A stretch of DNA of 64,000 nucleotides from Streptomyces sp. NBC_01497 (GCF_036250695.1 NZ_CP109427.1:5518001-5582000), one strand, 5' to 3'; positions 50,211-60,718 are shown, numbered from the stretch's first letter. The notes: a model not told the origin generated them from the letters alone. Made by a program: numbers and translations.

Positions 50211-50960
50211 ATGACGGAGACGATGGTGACGCTGGTCGGGAACGTGGCGACCGGGGTGGAGTTCAAGGAATCGCCGACGGGCGGAGTGGCGCGTTTCCGG
50301 TTCGCCGTTCCCGTGCGGCGCTGGGACAGGGCCAGGGCGGACTGGACGGACGGGCCGACGAGCTTCTACACGGTCTGGGCGTGGCGTACCCTCGCCGCCA
50401 ATCTCGCCGCGTCCGTGTCCGTGGGGGAACCCCTGGTGGTGCAGGGCAGGTTGCGGGTCAGGGAAGAGGACCGGGAGGGCGGGCGCAGGACGTTCGTGGA
50501 CATCGAGGCCGCGGCGGCGGGCCACGACCTGACCCGGGGCACCTCGGCGTTCCGCCGCGTCGCGCGCGGTGTCCCGCGGGTGACGCCGAACCAGGGCGAG
50601 GTGGTGGCGGGGCTGCTCGCGAAGGCGAGCGTGGGGCAGGGGCAGGGGCAGGGGCAGGGGCAGGGGGAGGGGCAGGGGCAGGACCGGGATCCGTGGGCCG
50701 CCCCGGCCCCGGCGCGGGAACGGACCGGGCCTTGGGCGGGGACCCCGGAGCCCGTCCGGCCCGGCGACGGCCGCGAAGCGGGCCGGACCGCTGAGGACAC
50801 GCAGGACGAGAGGGACCCGGCCGGAGCCGGGGACGTGACCGGGGACGGGACGGCGGCCGGGGTCGCCGGGAGGGCGGATCCAGTGCAGGGCCCGGTCGCG
50901 GAGCCGCCGGTGCGCCGGGCGGTGGGGCGCAAGAAGACGGCAGCACCGACGCCGTCCTGA
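50211..50960 (+). CDS. ssb: Single-stranded DNA-binding protein (Ssb paralogue)
   Basis: 249 residues from ATG 50211 (GAGAGCGGGGAGGGG upstream). OB-fold ~1-105: MTETMVTLVGNVATGVEFKE, VARFRFAVPVRRWD, SFYTVWAWRTLAANLAASVS, GEPLVVQGRLRVRE. This matches Ssb, but the C-terminus ends in basic AVGRKKTAAPTPS, not the acidic DDxPF tip that recruits partners. It is therefore not the canonical replication Ssb and may act in competence-like, recombination or sporulation roles as Streptomyces SsbB does. A Gly-Gln run (~142-156) comes from a 6-bp repeat. Confidence 0.85.
   Translation: MTETMVTLVGNVATGVEFKESPTGGVARFRFAVPVRRWDRARADWTDGPTSFYTVWAWRTLAANLAASVSVGEPLVVQGRLRVREEDREGGRRTFVDIEAAAAGHDLTRGTSAFRRVARGVPRVTPNQGEVVAGLLAKASVGQGQGQGQGQGEGQGQDRDPWAAPAPARERTGPWAGTPEPVRPGDGREAGRTAEDTQDERDPAGAGDVTGDGTAAGVAGRADPVQGPVAEPPVRRAVGRKKTAAPTPS
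50633..50682. repeat. 6-bp tandem repeat inside ssb
   Basis: GGGGCA repeated about eight times (one GGGGGA variant), coding Gly-Gln dipeptides in the linker after the OB fold. Frame is preserved by unit gain or loss. Confidence 0.85.
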
Positions 50961-51445
50961 GCGGTCCGTCGCGGCCCGGGTCGCCGAAGCGGGGGCGACA
51001 GGAGGGGGACGGAGCGGGGTGCGGGTGCGGGGTGCGTGAGGGGCGCGCGCTCGCTGCGGTGGATGAGGCGGACGGCGGGCGACAGCGCAGGGGGGGTGAA
51101 CGGGGCAGAGGATTCGGAGGGGGAACGGGAGCCGACGGTCGCCCAGGACGGGTCGTGGCGGCCGGGCGTGCGGCGCGCGCGGGTCGGACGGAGCGGAGGG
51201 CGTACGGGGGCGCGGGACGGGTCAGGTCGGGGCCGGATCCAAACGGGTGGGGATACCAAGGGACTTGTCGACAAAGTACGTCAGTGATTCGCCGGGGTAT
51301 TCCTGTGACATGCCGTTTCGGCGGTAACGATTGCGATTCGGTACGGCCGTCCGGGCGCAGGAGGGTCATCGGTCACATCTGCCCTCCTTAGGATTCCTGT
51401 TGTCCACGAGCCCACTCCAAGGGGTGTCGGGCGAAGGGGAATTCG
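50961..51445. other. Intergenic region before the surface-protein gene
   Basis: 485 bp. No gene. 51280-51350 and 51380-51460 are lower in GC. TTGTCCACG near 51399 is a one-mismatch DnaA-box-like word. TAGGAT near 51390 could be a -10 element but no matching -35 is evident. Confidence 0.35.
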
Positions 51446-52951
51446 GTGCTTTCTGTGATATTGGCCGCATCCGTTCGGCAGTCCGGCTCCGCACGGGCGC
51501 GAGGGCGGGCCCGTCTCGCCGGCCGCGCTCCGGCGCGACTGGTCTCGGCGGCGGCCGTCTCGGGCCTGCTCGCCCTGGGGGTCGTGGCCGGTTCGGGCGC
51601 CGCTTCCGCCGCCGACTCCGCACCGCAGCGACCGGGTGGCGCGACGGCCGTCCTCGACGGACTCGATGTGCACGGCGGCGCCGTGCTGCACACGAAGGAC
51701 GTGGACGGCCGGGACGCGGACGAGCAACTCGACGCGGGCCTCTTCGAGATGAACGTGGACGGCGGCGGCAAGCTCAAGACGTACGGCGTCGACATCGACA
51801 ACCCGGTCCAGGATGAGGCCAGGTACGTGGAGACGCCCTGGGCCCAGACCTCGCTCGGCGCCAACCGGAACGCGGGGAAGATCCTCTGGATCGTGCGGCA
51901 CTCCTATCCGCAGGTCGACGATCTGTCCGCGCTCGCCAGGACCGCTCACACCGGCGCGCTGACCGCGCAGAGCGCGGCGGCGGGCACGCAGGTGGCGATC
52001 TGGCGGCTCTCGGACGGGGCCGATGTGGACGCGGCCGACCCGCAGGCGGAGCGGCTGGCCGACTGGCTCGGTCGGCACGCGCGTACGGCGGCCGAGCCGC
52101 AGGCCTCGCTCAGCCTCACGCCGAGCGCCGTTTCCGGACCGGCGGGGGCCCGGATCGGACCGGTCACGGTCACCACGGACGCGCAGAGCGTGACCGTCGT
52201 GCCGCCTGCCGACGCCGCCGAGACCGGGGTCCGGGTCACCGACGCGGACGGTAAGGCGGTCACCACGGCGAAGAACGGCAGCAGGCTGTACTTCGACGCG
52301 CCGGGGAGCACCGGGCCTGGCGGCCCGGCGTCGGGCACGGCACAGATGACCGTGCAGGCCACGGCCTCGGTGCCGGTCGGGCGGGCGTTCGCGGGCGTCA
52401 ACAAGAGTCAGACGCAGATCCTCGCCGGCTCCAGCGACTCGACGGTCTCCGCGGTGGCGAGCGGCACCTGGGCGCCGTCCGGCGCGGTGGCCACGCTGAC
52501 GGCCGCCAAGGACTGCGGCAAGGGCGGCGTGGATGTCACCGCGACCAACCGGGGTCAGGGCGATTTCCGGTTCGACCTCGGTGGTGAGACGCAGACCGTC
52601 GCGGCAGGCAAGGCGAAGACGATCACGGTGCCCGTCGCCGAGGATCAGCTCTACGACTTCGTGGTCACCGGCGATCACGGCTTCGAGCAGCGGTTCTCCG
52701 GCACGCTCGACTGCCGGACCACCAGTTCGACGCCGCAGTCCGACCAGGACGTCACCGGCCTGAGCGCGGCCTCCGTCGGCGGCCCGGCGGGCGGCGACAC
52801 CACGGACCTCGCGAGCAGCGGCCTCGCGGAGACCGGCTCGTCCAGCGCGACCCCCGTGGTCGCGGGGATCGCCATCGCACTCGTGGTGATCGGTGGCGGC
52901 GTGATCTTCATGGTCCGCACCAGGAGGGGCGCTCCCGGTACGGGCGCGTGA
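51446..52951 (+). CDS. LAxTG-anchored surface protein with thioester (TQXA) domain lacking the Cys
   Basis: 501 residues from GTG 51446. Signal peptide ~15-50 (ARLVSAAAVSGLLALGVVAG, cleavage near ASA). The thioester-type domain ~65-200 contains LKTYGVDIDNPVQDEARYVE and the partner motif AGTQVAIW. In the family the first motif normally has Cys (YCVDI); here the codon is GGC (Gly), so no Cys-Gln thioester can form. Two Ig-like domains follow. The end is a sorting signal, LAETG, then a TM helix (VVAGIAIALVVIGGGVIFMV) and RTRRG, as for sortase E substrates. Role: cell-surface adhesin or aerial surface component, inferred. Confidence 0.85.
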   Translation: MLSVILAASVRQSGSARARGRARLAGRAPARLVSAAAVSGLLALGVVAGSGAASAADSAPQRPGGATAVLDGLDVHGGAVLHTKDVDGRDADEQLDAGLFEMNVDGGGKLKTYGVDIDNPVQDEARYVETPWAQTSLGANRNAGKILWIVRHSYPQVDDLSALARTAHTGALTAQSAAAGTQVAIWRLSDGADVDAADPQAERLADWLGRHARTAAEPQASLSLTPSAVSGPAGARIGPVTVTTDAQSVTVVPPADAAETGVRVTDADGKAVTTAKNGSRLYFDAPGSTGPGGPASGTAQMTVQATASVPVGRAFAGVNKSQTQILAGSSDSTVSAVASGTWAPSGAVATLTAAKDCGKGGVDVTATNRGQGDFRFDLGGETQTVAAGKAKTITVPVAEDQLYDFVVTGDHGFEQRFSGTLDCRTTSSTPQSDQDVTGLSAASVGGPAGGDTTDLASSGLAETGSSSATPVVAGIAIALVVIGGGVIFMVRTRRGAPGTGA

Positions 52952-52968
52952 TCCTGCCTCCAGGACCG

Positions 52969-52994
52969 GCGGACGGGCCGGGAGAGCCGTCCGC
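52969..52994 (+). terminator. Terminator after the surface protein
   Basis: GCGGACGG / CCGTCCGC, an 8-bp stem with a 10-nt loop, 18 nt after the stop. Confidence 0.6.
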
Positions 52995-53406
52995 GAGAAC
53001 CGTCCGGGAAAACTCCGGCGGTCGTTGAACACGGGCCGTGGACCGTCCGTACTCCTGAGGGGAACGGGTGGCCTGGCGGGGCCGCCCGTTCCCGCTTTCG
53101 CGGCGCGTCGGCGACCCGCGCGGGTCCTGAAGGGCGCCGGCCGGGCTGCCGGGAGACTCGGCGGGGTCCGGGTCGCTGCCAGGCGATCGCGGGCCGGGAG
53201 CGGCCGGGGCATGGGGCTCGCGTGCAGGTCAGGCGGGGGACAGCGGGAGACCTCCGCGCCGGGGCGGGTGTCGGGCGCCGGGACACTGTCCGGAGGGCGG
53301 ACGCACTGGTTTCCGCCGGGGGATGGACGGCTGGCAAGATGGGGTGTATCTGCCCTCACGCGGCGGAGCCGCACATTGGCCCTTCTCGATTGCCGGACGG
53401 TTTCTC
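52995..53406. other. Intergenic region before ettA
   Basis: About 410 bp of GC-rich sequence with repeated CGGGCCGGG-type words and no gene. The last ~80 bp (GGCAAGATGGGGTGTATCTG) probably carry the ettA promoter; the pair of hexamers is not clear. Confidence 0.3.
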
Positions 53407-55071
<1,665 letters not shown>

Positions 55072-55072
55072 C

Positions 55073-55501
55073 ATGGCCCGCTTCCTGTATCGCTGCCCGC
55101 TGCGCTGGGCGGACATGGACGCCTTCGGGCACGTCAACAACGTCGTCTTCCTCCGCTATCTGGAGGAGGCGCGTATCGACTTCATGTTCCGCCTGGCGCC
55201 GGGGGACGGCTCGGCGTCGTTCTCCGGCGGGTCCGTGGTGGCGCGCCACGAGATCGACTACAAGCTGCCGCTCGTCCACCGCTACGAACCGGTGCCGATC
55301 GAGCTGTGGGTGACGGAGGTCAAGGCGGCGTCGCTGACCGTCGCGTACGAGGTGAAGGACGTGGCGAGCGAGGACGGCCCCGAGCGGGTGTACGTGCGGG
55401 CGTCGACGGTCGTCGTCCCGTTCGACCTGGACGCGCAGCGGCCCCGGCGGATCACGGCCGAGGAGAAGTTCTTCCTCCAGAAGTACCGCGACGACGAGTG
55501 A
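55073..55501 (+). CDS. Hotdog-fold acyl-CoA thioesterase (4HBT)
   Basis: 142 residues. LRWADMDAFGHVNNVVFLRY carries the catalytic Asp of the 4HBT family, followed by the helix LEEARIDFMFRL and strands VARHEIDYKLPLVHR and ELWVTEVKAASLTVAYEV. It hydrolyses an acyl-CoA, substrate unknown. ATG 55073 is 1 nt after the ettA stop, so translation is coupled; the pair probably shares the ettA promoter. Actinobacterial genomes commonly keep this gene beside ettA. Confidence 0.88.
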   Translation: MARFLYRCPLRWADMDAFGHVNNVVFLRYLEEARIDFMFRLAPGDGSASFSGGSVVARHEIDYKLPLVHRYEPVPIELWVTEVKAASLTVAYEVKDVASEDGPERVYVRASTVVVPFDLDAQRPRRITAEEKFFLQKYRDDE

Positions 55502-55505
55502 GTCG

Positions 55506-56282
55506 GTGACGACCAAGGACGGGGTGGGGTTCCTCGTGGGACTTCCCGGTGACAAGCCCGGCGGGGCGGCGGATTCCACGCTGCGCCTGGCCGATGCGGG
55601 GGAGGCCGCGGACCTCGCGGCCTTCCTCGGGCGCCTGCTGCACTACGACCGGGCCGCCTCCGTGCGGCTCCAGGCGGGTGGCGGGGTGCTCGCGGTGTTC
55701 GGACGGCCGCCGTCGTTCGAGGTCGTCGCGATCCGTACGGTGCGGCTGCGCGGCTCCGGGGGACCGGGCGGGCCCGGTGCGCCGGTACCGCTCGACGTCA
55801 CGGTGTCCGCGGGCGATCTGCTGGAGGGCGTCGACGAGGACCGTGCCGAGGTGGCGGTCCCGGCGGCTGTGACCGGTCCGCCCTGGGCGGGGGTGCTGCC
55901 ACCGCGCGGTGGCTGGCGTCCGGTCTCCGGCCTGCCGGAGGTGGGGCACATGGCGCGGGCGGTCGCGGGCGCGGTGGCCGAATTCCGGCGCCGCGACGAG
56001 CAGTTGCCCGAGGAACGGCGCACCAGGGACGAACGGGACCGCATCGGTAACGAGATCTGGTCGCGGACCCTGGGTGAGACGGGCCTGCCGCTGCGCGCGG
56101 TGCACGCCGCCCGGTCCGTGGGTTTCCTGCGGCCGCCCGGCGCCGCGCCGGGCGCGGGTGAGGCCGCGCTGTTCGCGGCGGGCGCGTGGCTGCGGCTGCG
56201 CACGGCGTACGGGTCGATCGCGGTACGCGTCGGCGACGCGGGCCTCGGCGCGCTGCCCGGCCTGAGCGTGACGCGCGCGTAG
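55506..56282 (+). CDS. Conserved actinobacterial protein of unknown function
   Basis: 258 residues from GTG 55506, 4 nt after the thioesterase stop. Folded segments are LADAGEAADLAAFLGRLLHY, VRLQAGGGVLAVFGRPPSFE, VVAIRTVRLRG, LDVTVSAGDLLEGVDEDRAE and a basic helix (AEFRRRDEQLPEERRTRDER) before GNEIWSRTLGETGLPLRAVH. No TM or signal peptide and no known motif. Position after ettA and the thioesterase is the only clue; I recall similar proteins there in other Streptomyces. Confidence 0.65.
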   Translation: MTTKDGVGFLVGLPGDKPGGAADSTLRLADAGEAADLAAFLGRLLHYDRAASVRLQAGGGVLAVFGRPPSFEVVAIRTVRLRGSGGPGGPGAPVPLDVTVSAGDLLEGVDEDRAEVAVPAAVTGPPWAGVLPPRGGWRPVSGLPEVGHMARAVAGAVAEFRRRDEQLPEERRTRDERDRIGNEIWSRTLGETGLPLRAVHAARSVGFLRPPGAAPGAGEAALFAAGAWLRLRTAYGSIAVRVGDAGLGALPGLSVTRA

Positions 56283-56680
56283 CAGGGGCCTCGGACGGTC
56301 GACGGTCCTCGGGCCTCACGGGGCGGGACGGTGGACGGCCTTCACGGGACGGGGGACGGTCTTCACGGGACGGGGACGCTGGACGCCCTGCACCGGGCGG
56401 TGGAGGTCAACGGCCTTGACGGAGCCGGGACGTTGACGGTCCCGACGGGGCGGGAGGGACAACGGTCCGCACGGAGCCGGGACGTTCAATGGTCCTCACA
56501 GGCCGGGACGCTCGACGGCCTTCCGGCGCTGGCCCGGCCCGCGTCCCCGGCCCCCGGCCCCGCGGCTGTCTGCCCTCGGCTCGGGCCCCGCGGCTGGGGC
56601 TCCGCGACCCGGGCTCAGCGACCCGGGCCCTGCGGCTGGGGCCCCGCGACCCCTGCCCGTGATCGCGAGGGGACCCCGGC
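56283..56680. other. Repetitive intergenic region
   Basis: About 400 bp. CTTCACGGGACGGG occurs in tandem near 56340-56370, and related GGGACGxTxxACGG words continue to 56520. 56570-56670 has CCGCGGCTGGGG and GGCCCTGCGGCTGGGG repeats. No coding signal; likely decayed sequence beside the ABC remnant. Confidence 0.4.
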
Positions 56681-57110
56681 TCAGGACGGTGCGGTGCCGT
56701 CCGCCCGTACCTCGATGTGGTCAGGTGCCAGTTCCAGCAGTACGCGGTGCTCCATGTGCAGCGCCTCCGTGTACTCCTGGGGGAGTTGGAGGCGGCCCGC
56801 CCGGTCCAGCATCGCGTACTCCCTCGCCACTTGGGACTCCTGGCCGGTCGCCGCGTCGATCTCCGTGCGGCGCAGGACCTCGGAGGACGTGCGGCCGTCG
56901 CGGATCGCGACGGTGCGGCGTACCTCGCCGGCGACCTTCTGGTCGTGCGTGACGATCACGATCGTCGTGCCGAGGCGTTCGTTTGCGGCGCGGAAGGCGG
57001 CGAAGATCTGCTCGCCCGTGGCGGAGTCCAGTTCGCCGGTCGGCTCGTCCGCCAGCAGTACGGACGGCTCGTTGGCCAGCGCCACCGCGATCGCCACCCG
57101 TTGCGCCGCC
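56681..57110 (-). pseudogene. C-terminal remnant of an ABC transporter ATPase
   Basis: About 143 codons matching the second half of an ATPase. RVAIAVALANEPSVLLADEP continues to TGELDSATGEQ (Walker B and D-loop). Then come TTIVIVTHDQKVAGEVRRTV (H-loop His), AIRDGRTSSEVLRR and an extension with YAMLDRAGRLQLPQEY. Walker A is absent, and the place of the LSGGEQQ signature reads LLLAAAQ, so the protein cannot bind ATP normally. Upstream frame to 57547 is Arg/Pro-rich noise with repeats. Interpreted as a 5'-truncated, decaying gene; the permease it once served is not here. Confidence 0.75.
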
Positions 57111-57706
57111 GCGAGCAGCAGCCGGTGCGCGCGCACCCGCAGGAACAGGAACCCTGTCAAGCCTTCCCCCGATTCCTCGGCCCGGTTGCGGAACCCGGCC
57201 CGGTTGCCGAACCCGGCCCGGTGACCGGCCGGTCGCGGTCGCCACCGGAGCCGGCGGTCACGTTCGCGGCCCGGCGGTCGCGAGGTGGACGGCCGGTGGT
57301 CCGGCGCGTGACCGCGTCCCCGCTGCCGCCGTTCCCGGCATGTCCGATGCGCGGGCCCGGTCAGGGGACATCCCCCGAACGGCGTTCTCCCGAACGTCGA
57401 TTCGAGGATCGTGTCAGGGGGAGGCCCAGGAGAAAACGCCGCCCCGAGGACGTGACGGGATCGTGACCGCGAACCGACCGCGCGTGTCCCGGTACCGGAC
57501 GCTCCGCATCCGCCGCGCGCGCCCGCCCGTTCGGCCCGGGGAACCACGTCCGAAGCGTCCGGCCGGGGACCGGCGGCGGCCCGCCCGGATCCGTCCCGGC
57601 AGCCGGCGGCGGCTCGTCCCGTGTCCGGCCCCGCCTCGAACGGGGGCCGTTCCCCGGCCGGGCCGGAACCGAACGGGGGCCCGGGCGCGTACTCAACACA
57701 GAGCCC
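57111..57706. other. Non-coding region between ABC remnant and the pknG operon
   Basis: About 600 bp. CCCGGCCCGGTTGC repeats occur at 57177-57225 (three ~17-bp units). Further on are GC-rich stretches with words such as CCGAACCGAACGG. No gene is seen. TACTCAACACAG near 57690 precedes the lipoprotein GTG and may be part of the operon promoter. Confidence 0.35.
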
Positions 57707-57859
57707 GTGCCGTACGCTTCACCGGATGTCGGGCGGACAAGATCCAGTCAAGGCCGGTGCACGCTGTCGGTGCTGACGGCCATACTGCTGGCCGGGGGGT
57801 GTTCCCCGGCACCCGCCGGGGGCGGGCCGACGTCCAGACCTGAGGGGGAGGTCGCGTGA
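57707..57859 (+). CDS. Small putative lipoprotein heading the glnX-glnH-pknG operon
   Basis: 50 residues from GTG 57707. RTRSSQGRCTLSVLTAILLA is followed by GGC, making the lipobox LAGGC, then SPAPAGGGPTSRPEGEVA and a TGA. The stop overlaps the GTG of the next gene (GTGA), a coupling that supports expression. After processing only ~18 residues would remain on the outer face. It could be a signal or accessory peptide for the GlnX/GlnH sensor, or a decayed lipoprotein. Short length makes the call tentative. Confidence 0.5.
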   Translation: MPYASPDVGRTRSSQGRCTLSVLTAILLAGGCSPAPAGGGPTSRPEGEVA

Positions 57860-59271
57860 CATATCCGCCGAACGTGCGCACGGCGCCACCGCCCGTGGCG
57901 CCGAGTCCGCTGCCGCCACGCCCGTCGGTTCCACCGCCCGGTCCCGCGGGCGCGGGAGGTCTGCGCGAGCTGGGGCGCGACGGCGCCGACCGGCTGCGGC
58001 GCGCCGCCCGCACGGAACCGGGCAGGCTGCGGCTCCTCGGGGCGGCGCTCGCGCTCCTCGTGATCGTGTTCGGGGCCGTCACCGCCTGGCAGAGCTCGGA
58101 CCGGTACGCGTCGGCCGACGACGTCGTCAGCCGCGGGCAGACCGTCAAGGACACCGCCGACCTGTACGGCGCGCTCGCCGACGCCGACACACAGGCCGCC
58201 ACCGGCTTCCTCGCGGGCGCCACCGAGCCCGCCGACGTACAGGCCGCCTACCGGGGCGACGTCTCCCGCGCCGGAACACTGCTGTCCGGCGTCGCGGAGA
58301 ACACCGCGCCCGGCAGCCGCTCGGCGGACCTGATAGCCAGCATCAGCAGGCAACTGCCCGTCTACACCGGCCTGATCGAGCGGGCCCGCGCGGAGAACCG
58401 CCGCGGCCTGCCCCTCGGCGGCGCGTACCTGCGGTACGCGAACGACCGGATGACCCGCCCCGGCGGCATCCTCCCGGCCGCCGAGGCGCTGTACACCGAG
58501 GAGAGCTCCCAGCTCGGCGCCGAGTCCGGTGCCGCGCGGACCTGGCCGTACGCGGCCCTCGCGCTGGGCGTGATCGCGCTGTACGCGCTGGCCCGCGTCC
58601 AGCGGCGCAACTACCGGCACACCAACAGGGTGTTCAACCGGGGGCTGCTGACCGCGACCGCCGCGTGCACGGCCGCCCTGCTCTGGCTGGTCGCGGGCCA
58701 GGCCCTCGGCAACATCGGCCTCCACAACGCGGACCGGCACGGCCAGCGCTCCCTGACGGCGCTCAACGCGGCCCGGATCAACGCGCTGAAGGCCCGCGCC
58801 GACGAGAACCTGTCGCTGGTCTCGCGCGGTTCGGTCGTCGCGGCCGACGGCAAGACCGACAAGTACGAGGTCGACTTCGGCGCCAAGACGAAAGCCCTCT
58901 CCGGAGATCTGGGCCGGGCCGAGTCCCTCGCGGACGACGGCCCCGGCCGCACCCCGGTCGCCGCTGCCGTCGACGCCGTCGCCACCTGGCAGACCCGGCA
59001 CCGGCTCGGCAGCAGGGCCGGGGCCGACGGCCGCTTCCAGGACGCCCGCGCGGCGCTGGACGGCTCGGGCACGACGAGCGAGCAGGCGTTCAACGAGGTC
59101 AACAAGTCGATCGCCACCGCGATCCAGCACGAGCAGGACGAGTTCACGACCTCCGCCAAGCACGGCAGGGGCGCGCTCACCCTGGTCTGGCTCGGGGCCG
59201 CGGTGCTCGCGGTGCTGGGCGCCGTGAGCGCCATCCTCGGGGTGGGCCGCAGGCTTTCGGAGTACCGGTGA
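57856..59271 (+). CDS. glnX: GlnX-like membrane sensor protein
   Basis: 471 residues. A Pro-rich cytoplasmic N-terminus (~1-55) is followed by TM1 (LLGAALALLVIVFGAVTAW, ~60-78), an extracytoplasmic helical domain, TM2 (YAALALGVIALYALARV, ~230), TM3 (ATAACTAALLWLVAGQAL, ~265), a second outside domain (~285-435) and TM4 (LVWLGAAVLAVLGAVSAIL). This four-TM, two-sensor layout and its place before glnH and pknG match mycobacterial GlnX, which senses extracellular Asp/Glu with GlnH and signals to PknG. Sequence similarity itself was not computed. Confidence 0.75.
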   Translation: MTYPPNVRTAPPPVAPSPLPPRPSVPPPGPAGAGGLRELGRDGADRLRRAARTEPGRLRLLGAALALLVIVFGAVTAWQSSDRYASADDVVSRGQTVKDTADLYGALADADTQAATGFLAGATEPADVQAAYRGDVSRAGTLLSGVAENTAPGSRSADLIASISRQLPVYTGLIERARAENRRGLPLGGAYLRYANDRMTRPGGILPAAEALYTEESSQLGAESGAARTWPYAALALGVIALYALARVQRRNYRHTNRVFNRGLLTATAACTAALLWLVAGQALGNIGLHNADRHGQRSLTALNAARINALKARADENLSLVSRGSVVAADGKTDKYEVDFGAKTKALSGDLGRAESLADDGPGRTPVAAAVDAVATWQTRHRLGSRAGADGRFQDARAALDGSGTTSEQAFNEVNKSIATAIQHEQDEFTTSAKHGRGALTLVWLGAAVLAVLGAVSAILGVGRRLSEYR

Positions 59272-59282
59272 GAGGGGGAGCC

Positions 59283-60404
59283 ATGGGTTCCGTGTTGGGC
59301 AGGCTGCGCGGCTGGGGCGGCGTGAGCGCCATGGGCGCTGCCTGCGCCGCCTGCGCTGTGACCGCGACGCTCGTCCTCGTACCGCTCGCGCACCACGGCA
59401 CGGGAGCCGCAGACGTCCGGGCGGGCGCGCCGGCCGCGGACCGTGCGACGGACGCCGCCGCCCGGCGGACCTCGGGCGTGGCGGCGGCCCCCGGCCAGGA
59501 GCAGAGGTGCTCCAGCACCGGGCAGCCGGCCGAGGCCAGCGTCCCGGCCTCGGACGCGGGCGGTCCGGACATCGACAAGATGCTCGCGCGAAAGGGCGAC
59601 AAGCGGCGCCTGGTGGTCGGCGTCGACCAGAACAGCTACCAATGGGGTTATCTGAACCCGGCGACCGACCAGTTCGAGGGGTTCGACATCGACCTCGCGC
59701 ACGCCATAGCGAAGAACATCTTCGGTGACGCGAACGCCGTCACCTTCAAGCCGGTGTCCACGGCGGAACGCACCGAGGCCCTGGCGAACGGCTCGGTCGA
59801 CATCGTCGTGCGCACGATGACAATCGCCTGCAACCGCCTCGCGGACGCGGACTTCTCCACCGCCTACTTCAAGGCGGGCCAGCAGGTGCTCGCCCCCAAG
59901 GGCGACGCCACCACCATCACGGGCTACGACGCGACGCTGCGGCACAAGCGGGTGTGCACCGCGACGGGTTCGACGGCGGTGCAGGAGCTGGAGAAGAGCA
60001 ACCCCTACCAGGTCTACTTCTGGGACAAGGCCAACAACAAGGGTTACAACCCCGAACACAAAGACGTCGACGACCTCAGCGTGGCCAACCAGCTCGACTG
60101 CCTGGTCAGGCTCCAGCTGGGCCTGGTCGACGCGGTCATCACGGACAACGCGCTGGCGGCGGCGCAGGCGGCGCAGGACCCGGCCGTGGAGCTGAAGGGG
60201 GACGCGCCCTTCACCACCGAGTACTACGGCGTCGCCGCGAAGCCGCACGCGGACGACCTGGTCGCGCGCATCAACGCGGTGCTGGAGCAGTACCGTTCAG
60301 GTGGGGCCGGCAGCCCCTGGCAGAAGTCGTACGACAAGTGGCTCAAGGCGGAGCTCGGCCCCACGGCGGGGCCGCCCGCACCCCTCTACCTGACCGGACA
60401 CTGA
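59283..60404 (+). CDS. glnH: GlnH-like amino-acid-binding protein
   Basis: 373 residues from ATG 59283 (GAGAGGGGGAGCC upstream). TM/signal segment ~13-38 (VSAMGAACAACAVTATLVLV). Ligand-binding fold from ~100: RRLVVGVDQNSYQWGYLNPA, FEGFDIDLAHAIAKNIFGD, NGSVDIVVRTMTIACNRLAD, and VDAVITDNALAAAQA with the family Asp. This matches GlnH/polar amino-acid-binding proteins. No amino-acid permease or ATPase is beside it, so it is a receptor subunit of the sensor rather than a transporter part. Confidence 0.85.
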   Translation: MGSVLGRLRGWGGVSAMGAACAACAVTATLVLVPLAHHGTGAADVRAGAPAADRATDAAARRTSGVAAAPGQEQRCSSTGQPAEASVPASDAGGPDIDKMLARKGDKRRLVVGVDQNSYQWGYLNPATDQFEGFDIDLAHAIAKNIFGDANAVTFKPVSTAERTEALANGSVDIVVRTMTIACNRLADADFSTAYFKAGQQVLAPKGDATTITGYDATLRHKRVCTATGSTAVQELEKSNPYQVYFWDKANNKGYNPEHKDVDDLSVANQLDCLVRLQLGLVDAVITDNALAAAQAAQDPAVELKGDAPFTTEYYGVAAKPHADDLVARINAVLEQYRSGGAGSPWQKSYDKWLKAELGPTAGPPAPLYLTGH

Positions 60405-60718
60405 CACCGGCCGGCGCGCCACCCGGACCCGCGCGGCGCCTCGCAGCGGCGCGGCCCGCCGGGAACGCGCACCACCCGAACGACGCGGGGGTCGCCGCGA
60501 CCGACCGGGCGGCCTGGAAGACCGACCGGCGGTCCAGGGGGAACCTGCCCGCCGGCCGCGGGGACCAACCGGCCGGCCGGCCACCGGGACCGGACCGGCG
60601 GCTGGAGCAGGTACAGCGGCAGCAGGAACAGCGGCAGCGGGAACAGCGGCAGCAGGAACAGCGACAGCGGGAACAGCGACAGCGGCAGACGCAGCAGCAC
60701 ACAGCGGAAAGGTGAACG
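60405..60718. other. Spacer with 15-bp tandem repeat between glnH and the coiled-coil gene
   Basis: 314 bp. At 60614-60688 lie five 15-bp units of the type CAGCGGCAGCAGGAA (variants GGGAA, CGACAG). In one frame they read Gln-Arg-Gln-Gln-Glu repeats up to a TGA at 60715. That frame has no valid start after glnH, so it is not called. The remainder is GC-rich and shows nothing else. Confidence 0.6.

Noticed and set aside
47343..50525. 1060-codon minus-strand frame opposite the GTPase genes
   Set aside because: Shadow of two clear plus-strand GTPases; no recognisable protein features.
59954..60715. Gln/Arg-rich frame ending before the coiled-coil gene
   Set aside because: Mostly shadow of glnH; the part after glnH has no valid start codon and its character comes from the 15-bp repeat.
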